Assembly: GCF_905147045.1 (NCBI RefSeq) | Contig: NC_065918.1 | Coordinates: forward strand, 1,302,001-1,366,000 | DNA length: 64,000 nt | Direction: 5' to 3' | Source: Nymphalis io | Lineage: Eukaryota > Arthropoda > Insecta > Lepidoptera > Nymphalidae | In this document: in pieces, positions 24,801 to 34,115 of the stretch | Numbering within the stretch: position 1 is the stretch's first letter | Layout: the number at the start of each line of letters is the position of its first letter | Translations under genes and position numbers: made by a program | Notes under the pieces: model-generated | What the model was told of the DNA's origin: nothing | The model's database searches: none | The model's input: only the letters and a program-made list of their open reading frames with translations

Positions 24801-27800
24801 GCTCGAAACCCAGGGATAGGAAAGAGACAAAACTCGATTCGATAAAAATAACAGATTCGTGGTCAATTTTGTAACGGTTCGAATTTTAATTTTAAGTAAG
24901 CGAGTTAATGTTTAATCAAATTATGAAAATACAAATAAACATTTAAAAACCTTGTGCAACATGAGTATGACGGCGGTTGTTAGTTTTAATATTTAATTTA
25001 TGAATAGGAGGAACTTATTTACTTATTACTCTATTTGCTACTTTAATATTTTTTTTCATCGCCTAATACAATCATAAGTTTTGCTTAAAATGCTTAGTTA
25101 TATTATTTTATAATATCTCCTTTTAATTCTAATATGATATTGGGCCACCCGAACGTTAGTGTTCACCACCGACCATAAACACAGTAAGTATAACAGACAC
25201 TGTAAGTATAATTATTATTATTAACCATCTCATATACTCGTATAGCCAATGCGCCACCAACCTTGGAAACTAAGAAGTTATATCCTTCTTACGGCTGTGG
25301 CTGTAATTACACCGGCTCACTCACCCTTTAAACCAGAACCAACACTATTAAGTAGTGTTGTTTATCGACATATTATATTATATGTGAAAGCGTTCATGAC
25401 AATATTTGGTGTACTGGCTTGGTGTATTTTTATTTAATAGGCTTGGTACATTGGGTACAAGAGGATCATGAAAGTTTTCGTATTTTTCGATTAACGCTAA
25501 AATATCAAACTAGAGAAGTTCTCTCGATATTTATCCGACAACGTCAACCGATTTCAGAGGTTTGGTATATGAACAGGAGAATGCAGAATGCACAGGTTTG
25601 CGCGCAAACACAATTGCACTTTCTTTTCCACCACAGTATTAGTTACTATAACACTGTCATCTAACGACTGCTATATTTTTTTCTAAACAAAAAAATCTTT
25701 CATTTTGCTTATATTTTTACTATGAATTTATAGTCAATACAAGCCAGCTACGAAACCCGCGAGTCAATAGGCATGACAATAAGAACTTCGCCTGATTGTG
25801 TGAAAAATATCACACTGATTTAATATTCGCCTGCAAAACTTCACATTGTTATTCGCATAATAAGCAAGCATGACAAGACAATCCACAAGCCTTATAAATA
25901 ATTTTGAAATTAATTTCGTTCACAACAAAATATATCGGACCGTAAGACCAAAATTTCTTGCATTTTAAATCTCATAAAAATATTTGAACCGATTTCAAAT
26001 AATAATTCATTAAAGTCACATTCATATTGATTTATCTTATAGTTTCGTTGTCAATATATTTAAATATATTATATATAATGTTCATCAACTCAATGTAATG
26101 TACTCACAGCGCTATATGTCATGGTCATTTTATGTGAGTTTATATACATTTATGCATTGTAAATAAAAAAGAAAAACAGAAATGATTATACAATTGCATA
26201 ATATAATTAAACATTATTATAACAGATTTATATAATGACATAATAACTATCTCTCTTTAGGGTATTTAATAAATCATTTTGTTTAATGACAAAAATGTCT
26301 AATGAAAAATAGTTTTATAAAACACAAGTCATTCAATTTCATTATAAATATATAACATTAATAAAAGGTATTAAATTATTTATTCAATTTTTTAAGCAAA
26401 TTCGCATCGCTAATTGTAATAATTTAAATAACTACCTTCTCCTCAAAAAGAGGAGAGGAGGCCTTTAGCCCAGCAGTGGGACATTCACAGGCTGTTACAA
26501 ATAACTACGATAAAACAGGAGACAGATCCGTACTCCGACTAAGTCGTACCAGTTTTAACGAGAACACGTGGGAGGGCAAGTACACCGCTGCCTGCCATTT
26601 CTCCGGCGATCAGGAAAGCTGTCTGTTGTATTGAGAGACCTCCGCTGTTCGTTTCCTTAATTGGATCATCTCCATTGCCGCCACTTTCAACCTAAAACAG
26701 ATAACTCAATTAGCTTCATGTCGAGGCGTTTGTGGAATGTGAACGAACATTAATGGTTCTCGAAAGAACTTTTAAAAGTACAATAAGATGGTTTAGTATC
26801 AGTAGTCTTAAGCAGACGTATTCCTTTTATTTAATTTATTTTAATATACATAATATTATGTTCAAGGTCTAATAACACCCATTCCACCGTTTACTTAATG
26901 CGTATCGTATTCTAAATTTAATATAGTATCTCAATGGATACAGTGTTAGAAGACAACCCACAACAACAGTGTTGCTACACTTAGATAATATGCCGTGTCA
27001 TTATTGAATTTATGACTTTTTTATACGAACGGGAATAATAACTTTTATAGTAATTAATTTTAGCATTTAGAATTCTATCTGCGTGTGCCTGTGAGTTTCG
27101 AGTTTGTTCTTACAGAATAGCCCTACTGGTACCTCGGAACGGTACGTTACTGTAACAGTAGCGGTAACTTGTGCACAGTCTGGCTAACATTGAACATTAC
27201 AAACAGGAAAAATGTAGGGCGTAGCAAAATTTACACCCGTCATGTGAACTAAAAATGTATTAATAAGTCGCGGGTTTTGCTACTGGAATATAACATTATA
27301 ATATAAAATCTCGCTTTGACCCACGGGGCCGGAGCAGGAACGATTGACGAGGGTAAACCGCGGAGCAGCTAGTCATATTAAAAACGAGTTTTCTGATGTA
27401 AATATTTTGTGAAGATTTCATATCACTGGACTTATCATTTGCTTAAACAATGTTCCATTGTGAGTGTACTTTTCAATGAAATACTTGTTTAGTGATAAGA
27501 AATAACTATTTATGTTAAAAGACAACCGTAGTGTGAATTTAAAACACTGCTATGTGTAAAAATGTTACCCCGTAATAATTGCTTCCGAAGTTATAATTTA
27601 TTAAATTTTTAAATATTTTTAAGTTTTCTTAATTACCAATAAGACAGAGAACCTGATTTTTAATTTACCGTCATTTTAAGATAACAAAAAGCAAAAACAC
27701 GAATCAATTCTTTTTAAATGTAAGTAATTTTAATGTTTGGAGTCTTTTTTCTGCCTCTATTTTGAATTTTCTACCATTATTTATTTCATATATAGTTTAT

Positions 27801-30444
27801 TTTTATTAATCATATATAGATATTATATATCGTTAATAATCTGCGCCAACATTTACGATAATAATTTATTGCAATATTCGTAACAGCCTGAATGTCCCAC
27901 TCTGGGCTAAGACCTCTCCCTTTTTTGAGGAGAAGGTTTGGAGCTTATTCCACCACGCTGCTCCAATGCGGGTTGGTAGAATACACATGTGGCAGAATTT
28001 CAGTGACACATGCAGGTTTTTTCACGATGTTTTCCTTCACCCTACAGCACGAGATGAATTATAATTCCAAATTAAGCACATGAAAATTCAGTGGTGCTTG
28101 CCCGGGTTTAAACCCGCGATCATCGTTTAAGATTCACGCGTTCTTACGACTATAATATATGCATAATATATATAATAATTGCATTCCAGTCCAAGCTACA
28201 ATTTTTGATACATACTACGTGTACGTGTAAAACAATTATCATTCGAAATGTAACAATTCGATTCCCATTCGAAATAAATGACTTCGAAATCGAATAACAT
28301 AAAATGGGAGCAATTTGTCTTTTAAACAAAACCGTACTTAGCGTTAAGACTTGTTTGCTTGCTTGTGAAATAAATATATCATTGAACCCTGTTATTATTT
28401 TAATCTACCATAACTTGTGTACTTAAAAATAACTTGCTTACGACACGCTAGTAAGGAATGTTCAAGTGTAAGTATTTAATTTCTATGCAAAAGATTTTTT
28501 AAACGACGTCGTTAGTCGTTTGGGGACATTTACATTTTTAGCTTATTGTCTACCTAATTAATATAAATAATGTATACAAGTAATGTAATATACATTTATA
28601 ATTGAGTATATATAGGCCGTTTTAACACTATGCAAGAACTCTTATTAACTTATAATAACAATAAGTTTTATTCTGTTGTCATAAACCTACTAATCTGATT
28701 TATTACTTTATATGCGTTTCATATTATAATAAGTTAGCTTATTACGTTGAAGTAGTCATCAAGAAAATTATACGTGAAAGCGTTGTCCAGGTGAATGCTA
28801 CAAACACGGCAACAACTATTTAATATGAGTACACTCGAAGGTAGGAAATATTAATTTAAATCTTCAACGTCAAACAGACCAACAATATTAACAGACGAAT
28901 AACATTTCTCTTATAATATTTAAAAAAAATCAATCCTTATTCTTATACGTTTTATTGGTAAATAAATATTACCGGTTATACATCGAAATGGAAGGGTATT
29001 TGAAAGATATTTGTACCCTAAAATACGCTAACACCACAGTAACTAGCACGCAATATATTTGACTATATTCAAATCGCAAATACGATTCGACTTACTTAGA
29101 AACAAAAAAAAAATCCAAAAATAACTTGCGAAAAATTCCGACCCCAATTGAAATTCAAATTTATTTAAACGTCTATCTCTATTTAAAAAAAAAAAACGAT
29201 TCAGTATTCATCGCGATGAAATAAAAAACACGGGTAGTGTCTGGATTGCAATTCATATTGTATCTACCTCGTGATATAAAAACAAAAAGCGAAGGTAATT
29301 TAAATTTTGGCCAGATTAATATTAACTTATATGGAAGTAACTTCAAGTTAAATGAGAACACATTCGAAATGAAAGTATTGATTTTTTTCAAAACCTTGTT
29401 TTAAAAAATACATGTAAAGAGAAACAAATACCTAAAAAAAAAAGGAACCTATATTAATTATAAGTGTGCTTTCATTAAATTTATATTACTGAAAGGTGGA
29501 AAGTGGTAAGTATATTCAAACGATTAAGCCATAAATATGTGAAATGTTCTTTTTTTTCTTAACTATGCTATCTATATAGCTTAAAATTCCTTTCCATTCT
29601 GTACCTACTTAAAAGGAATTTCAAGAAAATATAAAATAACTAGCAAATCTATTTTAAACTAGTATTACCAATATAAAAGTCATTTAATCTAACCGCAGAG
29701 TGATTGATACGTATGTAATTTAGTATAAATTACATTTGTGTAACTTATATATAAAAGTATACAACATTTCAAATGATCTCAGTATTTCCGTTAAATTGTA
29801 TGCTTGCTGTTAAAAGTTCTATCGACACTTCCCTTCTTTAACATACGATAATGCAGTAACCTGACACCAGAAGAACTTGTATGGTTTTTTGCCGTCATTA
29901 AATATGTTGCGCAACAATATAATATATTAAAGCCTGAGAACGATCATCCTAAGACATTTAAATTACCAAACCGGTTTTAAGCTTTAATATGTTAAATATA
30001 TATTATAATCCAAGCTTCAGACAAAATCTCATGCCCTTGGTATATCAATTAAATTAGAATCATAAATAAATTCAAAGTTATAAATAGCAACGAAAATATA
30101 CTGATAATATTATTCTATGTAGAAACATAAGAAATATAAAATGTCGATATGACTGAAATAAGGTACCGATCAAATTGACAGTTATATTTTACTGTGAGTT
30201 GTGTATCGTAACAACCTTTAATCAAAATCGATTCATGTAATTTAAAGACGATCAATTTGTCGTGACATCCGTTTTAACGATCTGACCTAACATGTGGAAG
30301 TACCGACAACACAACAATTGTATCTATTACACTTTACGTTTGAACATAGTAAAGGACACTTACTTTGGCCACTAGTGGAGTCGTTTCTGTGGGTTCCGAC
30401 TTGCCACTGCTCGACGACGCTTCCAAACCGTTCTTCTTAACCAT
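18733..30444 (-). CDS. AAAP-family amino acid transporter, complete gene using duplication copy 2 (8 coding exons)
   Basis: Integral membrane amino acid permease of the AAAP/Aa_trans superfamily (SLC32/36/38-like fold). It is likely an H+- or gradient-driven carrier; the substrate cannot be told from sequence. Exons (minus strand): 30444-30364, 26691-26550, 22102-21934, 20927-20739, 20549-20308, 20083-19877, 19673-19478, 18868-18733 (TAG). All junctions are GT-AG and in phase, giving 453 aa. Residues 1-46 are a hydrophilic, Ser/Thr-rich N-terminus. TM1 (about 47-75) holds the family signature IAGEMAGSGVLALPR. The TM2 end carries GKRLGDCW. About eleven TM segments follow: 77-98, 131-157, 166-187, 195-215, 230-255, 271-293, 311-332, 350-370, 371-395, 414-442. 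Eleven TMs and about 450 aa are normal for AAAP. I do not assign an orthologue. The gene is divergent to fry. Confidence 0.92.
19478..19673 (-). CDS. Transporter exon 7 (copy 2; TM9-TM10)
   Basis: 196 bp from DSIGYRTLVRLS to REGQAPV. Includes FIGESIPRF and GGTTIALLTFVLPSYCYL, the usual AAAP TM9-TM10 pair. The acceptor is TTGTTACAG. An in-frame ATG upstream of it belongs to the intron. Donor CTGT|GTAAGT. Confidence 0.93.
19877..20083 (-). CDS. Transporter exon 6 (copy 2; TM7-TM8)
   Basis: 207 bp from AILALYIPISVAGYAVYG to the MEELYNIPR loop. The exon keeps the family YxxYG end of TM7 and NPVCQEMEE after TM8. Acceptor TTATTTCAG, donor AGAG|GTTAAT. Confidence 0.92.
20308..20549 (-). CDS. Transporter exon 5 (copy 2; TM5-TM6)
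   Basis: 242 bp from SFMGVIAFFSTF to LQYSFL. Includes the AFGGASTFPTIQNDM segment typical of AAAP TM6. Acceptor AACTTACAG, donor CTTG|GTAAGT. Confidence 0.93.
20739..20927 (-). CDS. Transporter exon 4 (copy 2; TM3-TM4)
   Basis: 189 bp from SVAVSLAIIITQFG to GSPKDF. Acceptor TTTCTTTCAG, donor TTTTC|GTAAGT. The longer open frame upstream of the acceptor is intron read-through and is not coding. Confidence 0.93.
21934..22102 (-). CDS. Transporter exon 3 (copy 2; TM2)
   Basis: 169 bp. Joins exon 2 as KTG-WVGVP. Encodes TM2, the GKRLGDCW segment and the RNPYAIIAEQSLGK loop, which resembles the NPYP(x)I(x)E(x)A(x)G loop of the family. Acceptor AATTCTAG, donor GGAG|GTATTT. Confidence 0.93.
25237..25350 (-). 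repeat. SINE family A fragment, reversed
   Basis: Reverse-orientation fragment: 'gccaatgcgccaccaacctt', then 'gtaattacaccggctcactc' and 'accctttaaaccagaa'. Lies in transporter intron 2, just right of the duplication. The small open frames here are repeat-derived. Confidence 0.65.
26430..26505 (+). repeat. SINE family B tail fragment
   Basis: About 75 bp matching the 3' end of family B: 'ttctcctcaaaaagaggaga', then 'ggaggcctttagcccagcag' and 'gacattcacaggctgttac'. It sits about 45 bp downstream of transporter exon 2, inside intron 2. Confidence 0.65.
26550..26691 (-). CDS. Transporter exon 2 (TM1 and family signature)
   Basis: 142 bp, 47 codons plus one base. Encodes the end of the N-terminal tail and TM1 with GEMAGSGVLALPR, the most diagnostic AAAP motif here. 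The acceptor is TGTTTTAG and the donor is ACTG|GTACGA. This exon is also single-copy. The copy 1 exons therefore lack their own TM1. Confidence 0.92.
27883..28142 (-). repeat. tRNA-derived SINE family B, reversed
   Basis: Reverse copy of family B. The B-box-like 'gggtttaaacccgcgat' and 'gattcacgcgttcttacgac' mark the tRNA-related head at the right end. 'taacagcctgaatgtcccac' marks the tail at the left. Lies in transporter intron 1. Confidence 0.75.
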
Positions 30445-30450
30445 GTTTTA
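30364..30450 (-). CDS. Transporter exon 1 (start codon)
   Basis: 27 codons from ATG (30444-30442): a basic start MVKKNG, then a Ser/Thr/Glu-rich cytosolic tail. The donor is perfect, AAA|GTAAGT. An acceptor (TTTTGTTTTAG) ends at 30451, so a 6-nt leader precedes the ATG and the promoter lies further upstream (higher coordinates). This exon exists once, outside the duplication. Confidence 0.9.
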
Positions 30451-30698
30451 CTAAAACAAAATAATCAATCGTTGCAGATTTTTTTGGGGTTTCGAATAAA
30501 ATCTTCATCAAAGTACAATTAACAGCATGGCCATTTACAAAGTATTTGGATGACAATAATTTCGTTCAGACCAGTCGCCCACTCAAACAGGTTTGACGGG
30601 CCATGGGACGATTCTCTTATCAAAATTAGAAAATGTCGCCGTGCCTCGGCCCGTTTATTACACTATCAATAAGTTAATTTATTTAATACTTAACTTAC

Positions 30699-30790
30699 CG
30701 AATATCAGGCGACTGACACACATCCACACTCAACAAGGCTTCTCAACAAACTGGATATATTCCTCAGGTCGCCGCGTGATCGTTTGAAAT
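30699..30790 (-). other. Possible 5' UTR exon and promoter zone of the transporter
   Basis: On the minus strand a consensus donor TCG|GTAAGT sits at 30698-30693, just upstream of a 3' splice site that ends 7 nt before the transporter ATG. The stretch is GC-richer than its surroundings and holds a TCAGTC initiator-like motif at 30716-30711. The extent to the right is uncertain. Confidence 0.3.
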
Positions 30791-31132
30791 AATTCAAAGT
30801 AGCTTTAAGATGTAGAACACTGTAGAACGATTATAATATCGGTAGGAACTTGTTATGAAAAATATTTGGGCAACGAACTTATTATAATTTGAGTACATAA
30901 TTAAATCTTTAATTCAATCATGTCACATTTATTGTTAATTGTAAACCAAACAATAATTTAATCATACCAAGTTAACAAAAATAGGCTTAATTAACTAATA
31001 CACACACGATAGTATTATATTATAAAACACATAATCAAGATAAGCCAACGAATAGAATATACCTGATATAATCAAGAAATTGAATGTTGGAGAATGACTC
31101 CAATGTGTACTTAAATTCGTGCAAAAGTATTC

Positions 31133-31158
31133 TTGAAGTAATTAATTAATTACTTCAA
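31133..31158. repeat. Perfect 26-nt palindrome
   Basis: 'ttgaagtaattaa' followed directly by its reverse complement. No loop. Could be chance in AT-rich sequence or a tiny cruciform. Confidence 0.7.
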
Positions 31159-32153
31159 AAGACATTAAATATCATTAGATGATTAATACATGCTTTTCTA
31201 AAGCTATTTTAATTAATAAATGGTTTATTAGTTTTCTATATATTTTATGCTTATCTACGACTATTTTTACTACTTTTATTTTGTTACACAATTTCGAAAT
31301 AAAAGCCGTAGAAAAATAGGGCGGGATAAACTTAAAATTTCTACTATATCGAAGCTCAGAAAAATTATACTCAGATATCATCGATTGACTAAAAAATTAC
31401 TAAACCAATATACCTAAAACTTATAACAGAAGATGCAACGCGTTTCAGAGAAAACTTCATTTTATTATATTTGATCATATTATAAGTAGCTGCGTTGCCA
31501 AATTTCATTCCACATTTTTCTTGTATAATATAATTAACATCTTTTAGCCTTTATCGAAAGATAAGCTTATTTCAAACAAATTTAAAAATAACATTTATTA
31601 AATGAAAAAATATTAATATATTACATGTATGTATTAGCTTTTTTGTGGTCGTATTGCAGCTTTACATGACTCTCAGTGCGGTGGCATTCACCTCGTTTTA
31701 CCTTGTGTAACTTCAACAGACATCCGACACCTTATACCACAAAATATCCATATCTTTATGTTTATATCATAAATCTATACTAATAAATGAGGAGACGTTT
31801 TTAAATCTACTGCCTAATTGGAAAATCTATTAAACCAATAGGTACACATAAAACTTATACCAGAAAAAGTAGTGGGTTTCGGAGGAGGTTGTATATAATA
31901 AAACTTACTATAACAGTGTAGTATATAATATAAATAGCTGTTCGTCCCGACTTCGTACGGATAAAATAAGCATTTTATTCTGTGCTTTATTTATTCAATA
32001 TAATATAAAAATTCGCCAATCGATCTATTCGCCCGTACAGTTAAGTGCTAAGGGCATATAATAATATATATACATACATCACGCCTTGCGTGTTTTAATG
32101 CGTTTATTTACTATTATATTCTTAGGTTTAGTCCATGTCTTTTATTATTTTAT

Positions 32154-32222
32154 TAACCTAATTCAAGAGTTCTATCTCATAATATAGGACATATTATGAG
32201 ATAGAACTCTTGAATTAGGTTA
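32154..32222. repeat. Perfect 32-bp hairpin with 5-nt loop
   Basis: Left arm 32154-32185 and right arm 32191-32222 are exact reverse complements; the loop is 'aggac'. Arms contain 'caagagttctatctcataat'. No protein-coding sense. It is far longer than chance allows in neutral AT-rich DNA. Candidates: a recent foldback element, a small-RNA precursor, or an assembly/sequencing palindrome. Confidence 0.85.
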
Positions 32223-32313
32223 CCCCTTATTTTTATTTCTTTCTTATAGAATGTCACCACAACCTATATACATTAGGTACTATAAAATATTAATAATCTC
32301 TTACATCGTAAAC

Positions 32314-32425
32314 ACGCCACCAACCTTGGGAACTAAATTATCATGTCCTTGGTGCCTATAGTTGACTAATTCGCCCCTCAAACCGGAACACAACAGTACT
32401 AAATATTGCTTTATAAGCGGTAAAA
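32314..32425 (-). repeat. SINE family A fragment, reversed (intergenic)
   Basis: Contains 'gccaccaaccttgggaacta' followed by 'cccctcaaaccggaacacaa' in reverse orientation. Diverged. Confidence 0.6.
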
Positions 32426-33329
32426 TATGCAAAAAACAAGGTACATATGAATTGAACATACGAAATGCTACGTCGCCATCGCACTATTGGCCACTACTAT
32501 TAGTAATATTTTTCCTTGCGAGAGAATTTTAATTTTGTCGTAACACCTAAGATAATTATTTAAATGAAACAGGTATTCATTTTAAAATTTCGAAGGGCAC
32601 CACGGGCGCTCAATTTTTAATACAAAGTTTTAACAGAAAAAAATGCTATTTAACTGTTTCTAGTTTACAAATAAAAGGTGGATGTAAATAATAGATTAAA
32701 ACGTAGTAATGTTCGCTACCGATATCCATGGTTCGCTCACACGGTTAAACGGTGGCATTTTTCTTAATTTTTGCATTATTATACCAGTTCTCACTTATAA
32801 ACGAAACGTCCGATTCGAACAAGAATAGAATTTACATGAATAAAAGAGGAATTTACATGAATATAAACAAACTTTAGGATTAATATCATGATACGAATGT
32901 CTTCTAAAATCTTTCGATTCTACCCGTGGTTTTATTGATTAATTTAACAGCAGTTATTGTGATTTAACAATAGAATTAGATATATTGCCTCGCGGCCTTT
33001 TTTGTGTAGTGGTTATGAGTAGGCATTATAAACATGTAATACGTTATTTTAGGTATCATCAAAAGTTTTCACAGCGCAGCGAAGAAAATGATATCTTGAG
33101 TTACATTATTGCAAATTTCGTAGGGATATGTAATTTTTTTTTAATAATGTATAGCCTATGTTACTCGCTGATAATGTTCCCCTAGGTGAATGAATTTTTG
33201 AAATCCGCACATTAGTAGATCATAATTTATATACTAGTAAGCTATATCGCTGCTATACTTATGGAAGTTTGGATTAGATTTCCTTTATAAAGGAATACCT
33301 ACACTTATCCGTGCAGTGTCGGAGAAAGA

Positions 33330-34115
33330 ATACATTTCACTGCCTCTCTCTTTCCCGTGGATGTCGTAAGAGGCGACTAAGGGATATCTGAGCGACCATC
33401 TGCTCATCTGGTAGTAGGATGCTAAACCTCCTGGCTTGTTACCACCATACGCATGGAGGAAAACTCTTGCAGCCGCGTTTCGAGGTCAGTCAGCGTACAG
33501 CCAGTGCCCGAGCGAGCATTGCCACGATAGGTGTTGGTCTAGTGGAGACGGCTGTTGAACCAATGCCGGGGTAAACTATATTGACCTGCTGGACAGGGAG
33601 ACCCGAAGGAATGGCTGTTCCGCTGGCCGCCCGTGGCAGAGTACAGGGGTCCGAGCGTGCCTAACCAGCTCCCGAGGCTGCCCCACCAGGCCACGCATAA
33701 TCTCGGGGTGGAACATCGTGCCGATATCGTTGGTGACCGGAAAGTGGAGGGGACTGTATCATGGCGAGTGCTCGGAGGAATTATTCTCTCTAATTTCTGC
33801 TTTCCCCTTCCTTCATAAGTCTACGCGTGCTGGCTCTCGATGTCACCGCCTAACTGTGACAGCAATTCCATTGCGCACAAAGAAATTTGGCAACTCCTTT
33901 CTTTGTCGTACTTCCAAAAAATAGAATTCCTTACCAGCTCACGTGTTCCCCTCCTCTTACAACCCGGGTTCCTTCAAACGAGGCGTGAAGAGGCATCTTG
34001 CGGGCAGGCAAGGCGGGGGCGGCTAGTGCAGAACATTCTTCCCGACTGTACTGGCCGTCTTCGCGTTTGGACTCTACTACCACTTACTATCGAGTAGTCA
34101 TTTGCCCTATTTCCG
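33330..34115 (+). mobile_element. Non-LTR retrotransposon (LINE) remnant, internally deleted
   Basis: A GC-rich island in AT-rich DNA. The left part (33340-33780) has repeat sequence such as 'gatgtcgtaagaggcgacta' that I associate with dispersed lepidopteran elements. The right part (about 33830-34026) reads in one plus-strand frame like the C-terminal tail of a LINE reverse transcriptase: RTKKFGNSFLCRTS, then a stop, then NSLPAHVFPSSYNPGSFKRG and GVKRHLAG, ending in TAG at 34024-34026. The in-frame TAG at 33922-33924 sits where the family has Trp (..xWNSLP..). The catalytic RT core is missing, so the copy is dead. Confidence 0.7.

Larger units (their letters stand above)
15643..25006. repeat. 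9,364-bp tandem duplication, copy 2
   Basis: Right copy of the same unit, directly abutting copy 1. Its right edge (25006/25007) falls in intron 2 of the transporter gene. This copy carries the exons 3-8 that sit next to exons 1-2. Identity down to homopolymer length means either a very recent duplication or an assembly artefact such as collapsed-then-expanded haplotypes or a repeated contig end. Confidence 0.97.

Noticed and set aside
33633..33924. Overlapping plus-strand open frames in a GC-rich island
   Set aside because: They are pieces of a LINE remnant. Only the C-terminal tail frame has meaning, and it is interrupted by a stop.
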